This document shows, piece after piece, positions 25,360 to 32,230 of a stretch of 64,000 bases of DNA. Under the pieces are notes generated by a model, which was given only the letters and a program-made list of their open reading frames with translations, did no database searches and was not told the origin of the DNA. The first letter of the stretch is position 1. Each line of letters opens with the position of its first letter. Origin of the DNA: Kerstersia gyiorum. GTDB lineage: Bacteria; Pseudomonadota; Gammaproteobacteria; Burkholderiales; Burkholderiaceae_B. Location of the stretch: contig NZ_SGWZ01000004.1 in NCBI RefSeq assembly GCF_004216755.1, positions 334,158 to 398,157 of the forward strand. Reading direction: 5' to 3'. The position numbers were made by a program, and so were the translations under genes.

Positions 25360-27227
25360 GATTGCAGGCCTCCTTCAGCTTGCGGCAAGGCCGTGGCCAG
25401 CGTCCAGTCGCGGGCGGCTTCGTGGTCCAGCCAGAGCTGGTGATAAAGCGGGCATTCCCGCAGCAGCGCGGCATGGGTGCCCTGGCCGGCGATGCGGCCG
25501 TGATCCAGCACGACGATATGATCGGCATGCATGATGGTGTGCAGCCGATGAGCGATCATCAGCACCGTGCGTCCCTGGCACAGCGCGGCCATGGCTTCCT
25601 GCATCAGGACTTCGTTTTCCGCATCCGCGTAGGAAGTGGCTTCGTCCAGCACGAGGATGGGCGCGTCTTTCAGCAGGGCGCGGGCGATGGACAGCCGCTG
25701 GCGTTCCCCGCCAGACAGGCGCGCACCACGGTCGCCGAGCTGGGTATCGTAGCCCTGTGGCAGCGCCATGATGAAGTCATGTGCGCGCGCCGCCCTGGCG
25801 GCAGCGATCATGTCGGCGTCGCTGGCGCCGGGGCGTGCCAGCAGCAGGTTGTCGCGTACGCTGCCATGGAACAGGTACACCTCCTGGAATACGATGGCGA
25901 TGCGCGCCAGCAGTTCGTCCAGTGGCCAGTCGCGGATGCCCAGCCCGCCAACCTGGATCTGTCCCGATTCATATTCGTACAACCGGGGCAGCAGGCGTGC
26001 GACGGTGCTTTTGCCGGAACCGCTGGGCCCTACCAGCGCGGTCAGACCGCCAGCGGGCGCGGTGAAGCTGATGCCATCCAGGGCCAGACGCGTGCCATAG
26101 CGATGGCGTACATCGTGGAAGGCCAGGGCCAGGGGGGGGCCGGGCAGCGTTGCGTCGCGGCTTGTATCCGCCAGGGCGGGGGCGCGCAGGATGGCGTCTA
26201 TGCGGGCCAGGGCCTCGGCCCGCTGCATCTGTTCACCCATGGCGAACGTGAGCCGCAGTAGCGGCAGAAGCACCGACGGCGCCACCAGCAAGAACAGCAG
26301 ATAGACCGGCATGCTGATGCTGCCGGCCAACAGCAGCCACGCGCCGACAGGCGCGACGACAGCGATATTGGCGGCCAGCAGGCCGGTGAACATCACCCAG
26401 CCTGTGGAACTGCTGCGGGAATAGTCGGCCACCCAATACACCGCGCCGCGTACGGCGTCGGCCAGTTCTGCGAACGAACGTGACGACAGGCCGAAGGATT
26501 TCACCACATGCACGCCGCGCACATATTCGCCCACGCGGTTGGCGATGCGTTTTTGCAGGGCGCTCCATTCGGCCATGCGTTCACCGGCACGGCGCATCAT
26601 CCAGGCCTGCGCCAGCACGGCCAGGGGCAGCGGTGCCAGCGCAGCCAGCGACAGGCGCCAGTCCACCGCGAAAAGCAGGCCTAGCGCAGCCAGGGGCGCA
26701 GCAGCGGCCGCTGCTGCGTCTGGCAGCATATGGGCAAGAAAGCCTTCCAGCGAGTTGACATCGTCGGACAACGTGCGGCGCAGGCTGCCCGAGCCACGGT
26801 TGGCGAAAAATGAGAGCGGGACCTCCCCCAGGCGACGGGCCAGCGCAAGGCGCAACTGATGCTGGGCTGTGAAGGCGCCTTTATGGGCCAGCATGTGGCT
26901 GGCGGCCATCAAGGCCCAGCGCAGCGCCAGCAGCACCAGCATGCCGCCCAGGTTGAACCAGACTGTGCGCATGTCTGCAATGGGAGCCAGCAACTGTTCC
27001 AGTACGCGATACAGCAGCCAGAAGGGCAGGATGCTGAAGACGGCGGACAGGATGGCCAGTACAACTGCCACGCCCAGTGTGCCGGGTGCCATGCGGATCA
27101 ATTGCTTGAAGCTCAGGGCTTCGCCGTCTGGGGTAAAGGGCTGGATTGCGCTGGCAGCGGGAGAAATTCCTGCGCCTGGCGTGTGGCCGACTGGATTGTC
27201 GGGGCGGGCACTGGGTTGCGTACTCAT
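25356..27227 (-). CDS. ABC exporter-type half transporter (ATPase fused to permease), first of a pair
   Basis: The protein has 623 residues from ATG 27227 (GAGAG upstream). An extra ~45-residue N-terminal cytoplasmic tail precedes the membrane domain (~50-350), then a nucleotide-binding domain with Walker A GPSGSGKSTV, signature LSGGERQRLSIARAL, Walker B ILVLDEATSYAD and MIAHRL. The Walker B Glu is present in both partners, so both sites could hydrolyse ATP. Upstream in-frame starts would add a basic non-conserved extension and are rejected. The gene lies 202 bases downstream of the AraC regulator gene on the same strand. A YbtP-like role in siderophore uptake is the best guess; export of a siderophore or drug is the alternative. 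Confidence 0.88.
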   Translation of the reverse strand: MSTQPSARPDNPVGHTPGAGISPAASAIQPFTPDGEALSFKQLIRMAPGTLGVAVVLAILSAVFSILPFWLLYRVLEQLLAPIADMRTVWFNLGGMLVLLALRWALMAASHMLAHKGAFTAQHQLRLALARRLGEVPLSFFANRGSGSLRRTLSDDVNSLEGFLAHMLPDAAAAAAAPLAALGLLFAVDWRLSLAALAPLPLAVLAQAWMMRRAGERMAEWSALQKRIANRVGEYVRGVHVVKSFGLSSRSFAELADAVRGAVYWVADYSRSSSTGWVMFTGLLAANIAVVAPVGAWLLLAGSISMPVYLLFLLVAPSVLLPLLRLTFAMGEQMQRAEALARIDAILRAPALADTSRDATLPGPPLALAFHDVRHRYGTRLALDGISFTAPAGGLTALVGPSGSGKSTVARLLPRLYEYESGQIQVGGLGIRDWPLDELLARIAIVFQEVYLFHGSVRDNLLLARPGASDADMIAAARAARAHDFIMALPQGYDTQLGDRGARLSGGERQRLSIARALLKDAPILVLDEATSYADAENEVLMQEAMAALCQGRTVLMIAHRLHTIMHADHIVVLDHGRIAGQGTHAALLRECPLYHQLWLDHEAARDWTLATALPQAEGGLQS

Positions 27228-27429
27228 GAAGGCTTCTCTCGATCTTGAATGGATGGAGCAGCCTTTATTGTGATTGCGGCGGCTTGTCCGCGCCTGTGCG
27301 CGATGCCGGATAATCTTGGTGTGCTGCCGGAAATGACGGCTACAGGCGTTGTGCCCGTGTCGGAACGGAAAAAACAGGGGTAATTTCAAGAGTTGGAATA
27401 CGGCTGTTGCAGCGGCGCAGCCGGCACAC

Positions 27430-28389
27430 TCACCACAAGCTGGGCGCTACGCCGAAGCGGCGCCGGAAGGCGGCGGTAAAGCTGCTGGCATGGCGGTAGC
27501 CGGCGCGTTCGGCGGCATATTCGATACTCCAGCCTTCCTGGCGCAGCCCCCGGCTGGCCAGCTGCAGCCGGCATTCGCGCAGGAAGCCGAAGACGGATTG
27601 CCCATAGGCAGCCTGGAATTTCTCGCGCAGGCTGCTGCTGCTCATGCAGGCCAGGCGCGCAAGTTCGGCCAGCGAGTGTTCTTGTTCGGGATAGGTCAGC
27701 AGATATTCTTTCACGCGTGCCAGGCGCTGCATATCACGGCTGGCGGGTACGGCGGGGGCGGCCAGCTCGCTGTCATCGGCGGCCAGTGCCGTGGCCAGGA
27801 TCTGCAAGGCCACACCTTCCTGCCACAAGCGGCCCAGGCTGCCTTGCCAGCGTGGGTCGAACAGGCTGTTGGCGGCTTGCAGCAAGTTGGCGTCCGCCTG
27901 CCAGTGACGCAGCCGCAGGCGCGGGTCGTCGAGCCATTGTTCAAGCTCGGGAATGTGCGTAGCGGCCGAGTCGGCCAACTGCTCGCGCCGTGCCATCAGC
28001 GACACGCTGCGCAGGCGCTGGCCGGCGGGGTGGTGCCCGGTCATGGATTCGGTCTGGCAGTGGCTGGCGGTAATCGCGTGCTTGGCCGTGAGTGCAAGCG
28101 GCTTGCGGCCTGCACCCAGGTATGCTTCGGTACGTCCATCGAGCATCAACACGGCAGTGAACCCTGGCGATATGATGGAATTCGCGGTATAGCCGTAGTG
28201 ATTGATGACGTCGGAGATAACCAGCGTGAAGCCGCTGCTGACTGGAATTTCCTCAATGAAGCCTTCCGCCAGGACGGTCGTTTCGAGCGGGCCCTCAGGT
28301 GTTTCCAGGGCTGGCCAATCATAGCGGAAGCCATGCCGCTCGCCGAAGCGGCGGTAGTCTGCCATGTTGAAGCGTTGGATCGCAGCCAT
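27430..28389 (-). CDS. AraC-family regulator, PchR/siderophore-type
   Basis: The protein has 319 residues. The C-terminal ~90 residues contain the two helix-turn-helix motifs of AraC proteins (SLAELARLACMSSSSLREKF and SIEYAAERAGYRHASSFTAA). The N-terminal ~200 residues resemble the effector domain of PchR-like activators, which sense ferric siderophores and switch on uptake genes. It is followed on the same strand by two ABC half-transporter genes, its probable targets. A Fur-type site lies about 160 bases upstream of the ATG, so repression by iron-loaded Fur is likely. No TonB receptor or siderophore synthesis gene is in the window. Confidence 0.87.
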   Translation of the reverse strand: MAAIQRFNMADYRRFGERHGFRYDWPALETPEGPLETTVLAEGFIEEIPVSSGFTLVISDVINHYGYTANSIISPGFTAVLMLDGRTEAYLGAGRKPLALTAKHAITASHCQTESMTGHHPAGQRLRSVSLMARREQLADSAATHIPELEQWLDDPRLRLRHWQADANLLQAANSLFDPRWQGSLGRLWQEGVALQILATALAADDSELAAPAVPASRDMQRLARVKEYLLTYPEQEHSLAELARLACMSSSSLREKFQAAYGQSVFGFLRECRLQLASRGLRQEGWSIEYAAERAGYRHASSFTAAFRRRFGVAPSLW

Positions 28390-28548
28390 AGTCCAGTAAA
28401 GACGGAAAGGAAACCTTCGGTCTGCCGTCGCTGGCTTGCGCGCGGGCCAGGCCAGCGTTGGGCGGTCAGGGACGCGGGCCCAAGGCCCGAGTCAGTCCCC
28501 AGGCCCTGGGCCGAAGGCATATAGTCATTATCGGCGGACAGGATATTC

Positions 28549-28567
28549 GCTACTGATAATCATTGTC
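28549..28567. promoter_or_regulatory. Fur box upstream of the AraC regulator gene
   Basis: The 19-base site with core TGATAATCATT matches the classical Fur consensus at 16 of 19 positions (differences at positions 2, 5 and 17). It lies between the AraC-type gene and the dps 3' hairpin. Confidence 0.75.
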
Positions 28568-28588
28568 AATACAGTGGCGTGCTGGATG

Positions 28589-28641
28589 CGGATTGACCAC
28601 CGCCACGCAGGCGGCAGGCCGGCGTGGCGGTGGTCAATCCG
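28589..28641. repeat. 20-base-pair perfect inverted repeat downstream of dps
   Basis: Arms at 28589-28608 and 28622-28641 are fully complementary, with a 13-base loop. The arms begin CGGATTGACCACC. It lies 29 bases past the dps stop and before the Fur box. There is no T-run on either side. It is probably a transcription-ending or RNA-end-protecting stem for dps, and may shield the iron regulator promoter from read-through. Confidence 0.75.
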
Positions 28642-28669
28642 GGGCGCCATCGGCGGCGCCGGAGGGATA

Positions 28670-29215
28670 TCAGGCGGTCGGCGCCTGACGGCTGGCTTCG
28701 AACAGGAACCAGGTACGGCGTTCGGCTTCGTCGATCCAGTTTTCGATCAGGCTGGAGCTGGCGATGTCGTTGTACTCGTCGGTGACGGCGTGTGCGGCGC
28801 GCAGCGCAGCAGCCAGCGCCTTGTTGTCGTCGCGCAGTTCGGCCAGCATGTCTTGCGGATCGACGTAGTCGGCGTCGTTATCCAGCACGCGCTGGGTACG
28901 GGCAATGTGGCCGATGGAGCGCAGCGTGGTGCCGCCTACTTTGCGGATACGTTCGGCGATATCGTCGGTCATGGCAAACAGTTGTTCGCCTTGCTCGTCG
29001 AACATCAGGTGGTAGTCGCGGAAATGCGGGCCGCTGACATGCCAATGGAAATTCTTGGTCTTCAGGTACAGCGCGAAGACGTCTGCCAGGATCTGATTGA
29101 GTGCGCCGGAGATATCACGCGTGGCGTCTTTGCCCAGATCAGTGGGGGTGGCCAGGGGACGCTTGCGGCGTTGAGCTGCGGAACTAGCTTGCTTCGAATC
29201 CAGTTTTTTTGCCAT
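28670..29215 (-). CDS. dps: Dps-family DNA-protecting ferritin-like protein
   Basis: The protein has 181 residues from ATG 29215, which has AGGAG nine bases upstream; longer frames add non-conserved residues. The ferroxidase site is readable: KTKNFHWHVSGPHFRDYHL followed by FDEQGEQL, giving the His-His-Asp-Glu set of Dps subunit interfaces. A Lys/Arg-rich N-terminal tail (MAKKLDSKQ to QRRKRP) is suited to DNA binding. Dps dodecamers oxidise Fe(II) with hydrogen peroxide, store iron and protect DNA in stress and stationary phase. The gene is monocistronic, bounded by the 20-base-pair hairpin downstream. Confidence 0.94.
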   Translation of the reverse strand: MAKKLDSKQASSAAQRRKRPLATPTDLGKDATRDISGALNQILADVFALYLKTKNFHWHVSGPHFRDYHLMFDEQGEQLFAMTDDIAERIRKVGGTTLRSIGHIARTQRVLDNDADYVDPQDMLAELRDDNKALAAALRAAHAVTDEYNDIASSSLIENWIDEAERRTWFLFEASRQAPTA

Positions 29216-29418
29216 GGCAAAACACTCCTGTTGGGTTAGGTTCTGTATGTACTGGCGCGCTCGGGCTGTTTTCCCGGGCGCGCTGCTATTCTCTGCACTG
29301 CTCACTATTGTTAGCCTAGCACTATTCAAATAACTTGGCAGTGCTGTGGATCAAGCAAAACTTAAAAATTCTTTTCCGCGCCGGGCGGCAGTGAGGTGAC
29401 GCAAGGTGTGATGACGGC

Positions 29419-29721
29419 GTGGCATTCCGCCAGTGGCCATGGCGCTCGGTGGAAGCAGTCGCGGTGCAGGGACGCATCTTCGACGGGTTTTCTTTTTCCG
29501 GTCCAACCGGCCCCTTGCTGCGCAAACAAGTCACCCTTCAAGGCATAGGCGTAGGCCACAGGCGGGGCTTGAAAGATCTTGTGTACGCCATTGACAGCAT
29601 AGGCATCAAGCCTGTTGTGGATAGTCGCTACCTGTTCGATGAGCTGCATGGGGCGCTTGATCGCCTTGGGCGCGGCCTCTTTGGGAAAGTCGTGCTCGGA
29701 TTGGCTTCCCACGGCGAGTGA
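29419..29721 (+). pseudogene. C-terminal remnant of a zinc-type (MDR) alcohol dehydrogenase
   Basis: From about 29452 the frame reads like the last ~90 residues of NAD(P)-dependent MDR alcohol dehydrogenases: VAVQGRIFDGFSFSGPTGPL, then KQVTLQGIGVGHRRGLKDL, then GIKPVVDSRYLFDEL and ALDRLGRGLFGKVVLGL. The stop is at its natural place. The catalytic and Rossmann domains are absent upstream, where frames are closed, and no start or ribosome site is convincing. This is a decayed fragment rather than a gene. An overlapping 116-codon minus-strand frame is treated as its shadow. Confidence 0.75.
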
Positions 29722-29743
29722 GGCTGGGCGGCTATGTCACGTT

Positions 29744-29781
29744 GCGGTGGCGCCCGGCCTGTGCAGGCCGGGCGTCACCGC
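29744..29781. repeat. 17-base-pair GC-rich hairpin between mipA and the dehydrogenase remnant
   Basis: Arms at 29744-29760 and 29765-29781 pair at 16 of 17 positions around the loop GTGC. It lies 49 bases past the mipA stop and has no U-tract on either strand, like the dps hairpin. Probable 3' end structure for mipA. Confidence 0.65.
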
Positions 29782-29829
29782 TGGCTGCCGATGATGCATA
29801 AGGCCGTGAATGCGCCCGAACGCTGGGTA

Positions 29830-30591
29830 TCAGAAGCTGTAGATCGCACCTATGCTGCCGAACAGATTGGTTTTCTGCGCAGTGAGGGGGCTGTCCTTGG
29901 CATCTCCGAACAGCCGGTTGACGCCGACTGTCGTCAAGGCGGACCAGTTGCTGCTCAGCCGGTAGCTCCAGACGGAAAACAGCGATGCTGATTTGAACCC
30001 TGCCGAGGGTGAGTAGGCCGGCAGGCCGGCCTGGCTACTCATGGCTTCTTCCTGGGTGACGCCGAACCAGGTCTTCATGGCGCTGCGGCTGCTCCATTGG
30101 GTATCGACGCCGATACGCACGCGGTGCGGACCGCTTTCCCAGGCAGCATAGGATGCGCGCAGTTCCACGACGCTGCCATAGCCGGTATGGGCCGCCTTGC
30201 GGAAGGCTGCACCCAGGGAGAGCGGGCCGGGTGTCCATTCCAGGTAGGCGCCATAGCTGGCATGGAAATGGATGTTGTCCAGACCTTTGGTGCGGGCGGT
30301 ACGGCTGGCCTTGCGGCCGAGATCCAGCCCAAGGAACACGCCGGCTTCCAGGTCCTGGGCGAGGCTGGTCTTCAGGCCCAGGGCGGGCAGTCCAGCACGC
30401 GGGGTAATGAAGAAGTTGCCTGATTGATAGTTGATCAAGGGCAGCGGTACGGTCCGGTACGTGCTGGAGCCTTCATAGACGGGCACCACGGCGACGCCGG
30501 CGCCGATGAAATTTTGCGCCTGCGCAGCGGTGCTGGCCAGGGTGAAGCAGGCTAGAGTGCTGGCGCTCAGGGCCAGGCGGAGGAAATTCAT
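29830..30591 (-). CDS. MipA/OmpV-family outer-membrane protein
   Basis: The protein has 253 residues from ATG 30591, with AAGGA about seven bases upstream. The signal peptide ends at STAAQA (about residue 24). The mature part starts NFIGAGVAVVPVYEGSSTYR, the typical MipA opening, and continues with the alternating pattern of a beta-barrel, ending in an aromatic Phe as expected for outer-membrane assembly (IGAIYSF). MipA was described as a scaffold between lytic transglycosylase MltA and PBP1B; many members are simply outer-membrane proteins of unknown role, some tied to antibiotic response. Single gene with its own 3' hairpin. Confidence 0.88.
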   Translation of the reverse strand: MNFLRLALSASTLACFTLASTAAQAQNFIGAGVAVVPVYEGSSTYRTVPLPLINYQSGNFFITPRAGLPALGLKTSLAQDLEAGVFLGLDLGRKASRTARTKGLDNIHFHASYGAYLEWTPGPLSLGAAFRKAAHTGYGSVVELRASYAAWESGPHRVRIGVDTQWSSRSAMKTWFGVTQEEAMSSQAGLPAYSPSAGFKSASLFSVWSYRLSSNWSALTTVGVNRLFGDAKDSPLTAQKTNLFGSIGAIYSF

Positions 30592-30773
30592 GGGATGTCC
30601 TTCGATGCTGGGCCGGATGGCCGGGAAACCGGGCGATGGCCCATTGTATCCATGCCCAGGCGGCCTGTGCGCGCCAGCAGGCTGCCATTTGTGGCAGATG
30701 ATGTCTGCCCGGCGCAAGGTGTTGCGCATCGGCCATGGCTCTGGGGGCGGGTGGCGGTACGGCGCGTGGCGCC

Positions 30774-31790
30774 TCAGGTGACTTGTCGTGCGGCAGGAAT
30801 ACGGCGCAGCAGCCAGGTGGCGGCCATGGAGAGGCCGAAGATGCCGGCCGTGGCCAGTGGAATTTGCCAGGCGGAGTGTCTGCCGGGTGCATAGAGGCCC
30901 AGGGTTTTGGCCAGGTCCAGGAATACCGGATGCAGCAGGTAGATGCCGAAGGTCAGTGGTGCAAGCGCGCCCAGGCGGGGAATGGTGCGGGCTTGCAGCA
31001 GCCATTGGAAGGCCGCCAGGGACATCAGGATGACGGCAGGGTTGAAGGCATCGTAAAAATAGAAATCCAGGCTGGCCGGCTGCGACATGAGCGCAACCCC
31101 GAGGGTGGAGGCGGCGACGCTGGCGGCAAACAATCCGCCGGGCCAGGGCAGGCTCAGGGTGCGCTCATAAATCAGGCGGCCCGCCAGGAAGTAGCCGATA
31201 TAGGGCAGGAAGGCGTTGAAGAAGAAGCCGGGGCGGCCGTCCGCGGAAAGGTGGCGGTGTGCGGCATCGGCAGCGGCGCAGGCCAGTATCGTGGCCAGTG
31301 CCAGCAGGCGGGCGCGTGGCGAGCATGCCTGGTACATGCGTTGCAGGAAAGGGGCGAACAGATACAGCCCGACAATCATGTACAGATACCAGAGATGGTA
31401 ATAGGGGGCGCCTTTGAGCAGTTTGCCCAGCCACGCGCCCATGGCCAGCGGTTCCTGCTGCCAGGCGTGCATAAAGGCGCTCCAGCACAGGTAGAAGAGA
31501 CTCCAGAAAACCAGCGCGGGCAGAATGCGCGCGGCACGGCGCTGGTAGAAAGCGGCAATGCCGCTGACCCGACCGGGTTCCAGCAGCAAGGCGCCGCTGA
31601 TCATGACGAACACCGGTACGCACCAGCGTGCTGCGGCATCATAGAAATTCGACCAGTACCAGGCGGCGCTGCCGAACTCAGTTGTGCTTTGCAAAGGGTA
31701 GGCGGCGCAATGCACGAGTACCACGGCGACAGCAGCGGTCCAGCGGGCGCGGTCCAGGGATTGCAGGGAAAAACGGCGGTCGGCGGTCAT
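30774..31790 (-). CDS. Acyltransferase family 3 membrane protein (OafA/WecH/YiaH type)
   Basis: The protein has 338 residues from ATG 31790, preceded by AGGAG four bases upstream. About ten hydrophobic segments span the length. The N-terminus (SLDRARWTAAVAVVLVHCAA) carries the conserved region with the catalytic-type His, followed by FVMISGALLLEPGR with its Arg/Gly loop, both typical of acyltransferase-3 proteins that O-acetylate or O-succinylate surface glycans. The acceptor is unknown; the exopolysaccharide made by the locus at 1-9 kb is possible but not linked by position. A longer in-frame start would run back through the tRNA-Leu gene and is rejected. Confidence 0.88.
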   Translation of the reverse strand: MTADRRFSLQSLDRARWTAAVAVVLVHCAAYPLQSTTEFGSAAWYWSNFYDAAARWCVPVFVMISGALLLEPGRVSGIAAFYQRRAARILPALVFWSLFYLCWSAFMHAWQQEPLAMGAWLGKLLKGAPYYHLWYLYMIVGLYLFAPFLQRMYQACSPRARLLALATILACAAADAAHRHLSADGRPGFFFNAFLPYIGYFLAGRLIYERTLSLPWPGGLFAASVAASTLGVALMSQPASLDFYFYDAFNPAVILMSLAAFQWLLQARTIPRLGALAPLTFGIYLLHPVFLDLAKTLGLYAPGRHSAWQIPLATAGIFGLSMAATWLLRRIPAARQVT

Positions 31791-31934
31791 GCGGCTCCTG
31801 ATCTGCTTGCTTCTGGCCAAGATAACAGGAGGGCAGGGCGACAGACTGTTGCAGGCTGTGTCCTTTGCTGACTGGCGGGGGGATGAATGCGCGGCCAGAA
31901 CAATCATGCGGGTGCTGATTGCGAGCCGGAAATG

Positions 31935-31970
31935 AAAAAGGCGGAAGATCTTGTGATCTTCCGCCTTTTG
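31935..31970 (-). terminator. Intrinsic terminator for tRNA-Leu
   Basis: A perfect 15-base-pair stem, arms AAAAGGCGGAAGATC (31936-31950) and its complement (31955-31969), has a TTGT loop. Reading the minus strand, the stem ends in a T-run. It also has T residues on the plus side, so it could work both ways. Confidence 0.9.
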
Positions 31971-31979
31971 GGAATTAAG

Positions 31980-32064
31980 TGGTGCCCAGGAGAGGACTCG
32001 AACCTCCACACCCGAAGGCACTAGTACCTGAAACTAGCGCGTCTACCAATTCCGCCACCTGGGC
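31980..32064 (-). tRNA. tRNA-Leu(CAG)
   Basis: An 85-base gene with encoded CCA. The acceptor stem pairs GCCCAGG with CCTGGGC; the D-arm has GGTAGACGC, the anticodon stem-loop CTAGT-TTCAGGT-ACTAG gives anticodon CAG, the long variable arm (class II) is TGCCTTCGGGTG, and the T-arm has GGTTCGAGTCC. It reads CUG codons, the commonest Leu codon in these genes. Confidence 0.97.
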
Positions 32065-32160
32065 ACTGCATTGCTGTTATGCTTCCAGCAATTTCCTGCA
32101 TGCTGCGCATATTACACTAGAAATCTTCCTAATGGAAGCCCGTCTAACCTTTTGCAGCTC

Positions 32161-32193
32161 GTTTAGCGACTGTCGTAGAACAGTGCGCTAAAC
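32161..32193 (+). other. Leader hairpin upstream of the RNase R gene
   Basis: GTTTAGCGACTGT (32161-32173) pairs with ACAGT (32180-32184) and CGCTAAAC (32186-32193), a 13-base-pair stem with one bulged G and a six-base loop. It ends 37 bases before the TTG start. There is no T-run, so a leader regulatory structure is more likely than a terminator. Confidence 0.5.
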
Positions 32194-32230
32194 TGCGGAA
32201 GCTGCGCATTATAGAAGAGAATTTTTTATT

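Noticed and set aside
29216..29345. Possible OxyR site upstream of dps
   Set aside because: An ATAG-N7-CTAA word fits one half of the OxyR motif, but the required further half-sites at ten-base spacing are missing.
29362..29712. 116-codon minus-strand frame between dps and mipA
   Set aside because: The opposite strand reads as the C-terminus of an MDR alcohol dehydrogenase, which explains the open frame. I see no ribosome site or known domain on the minus strand.
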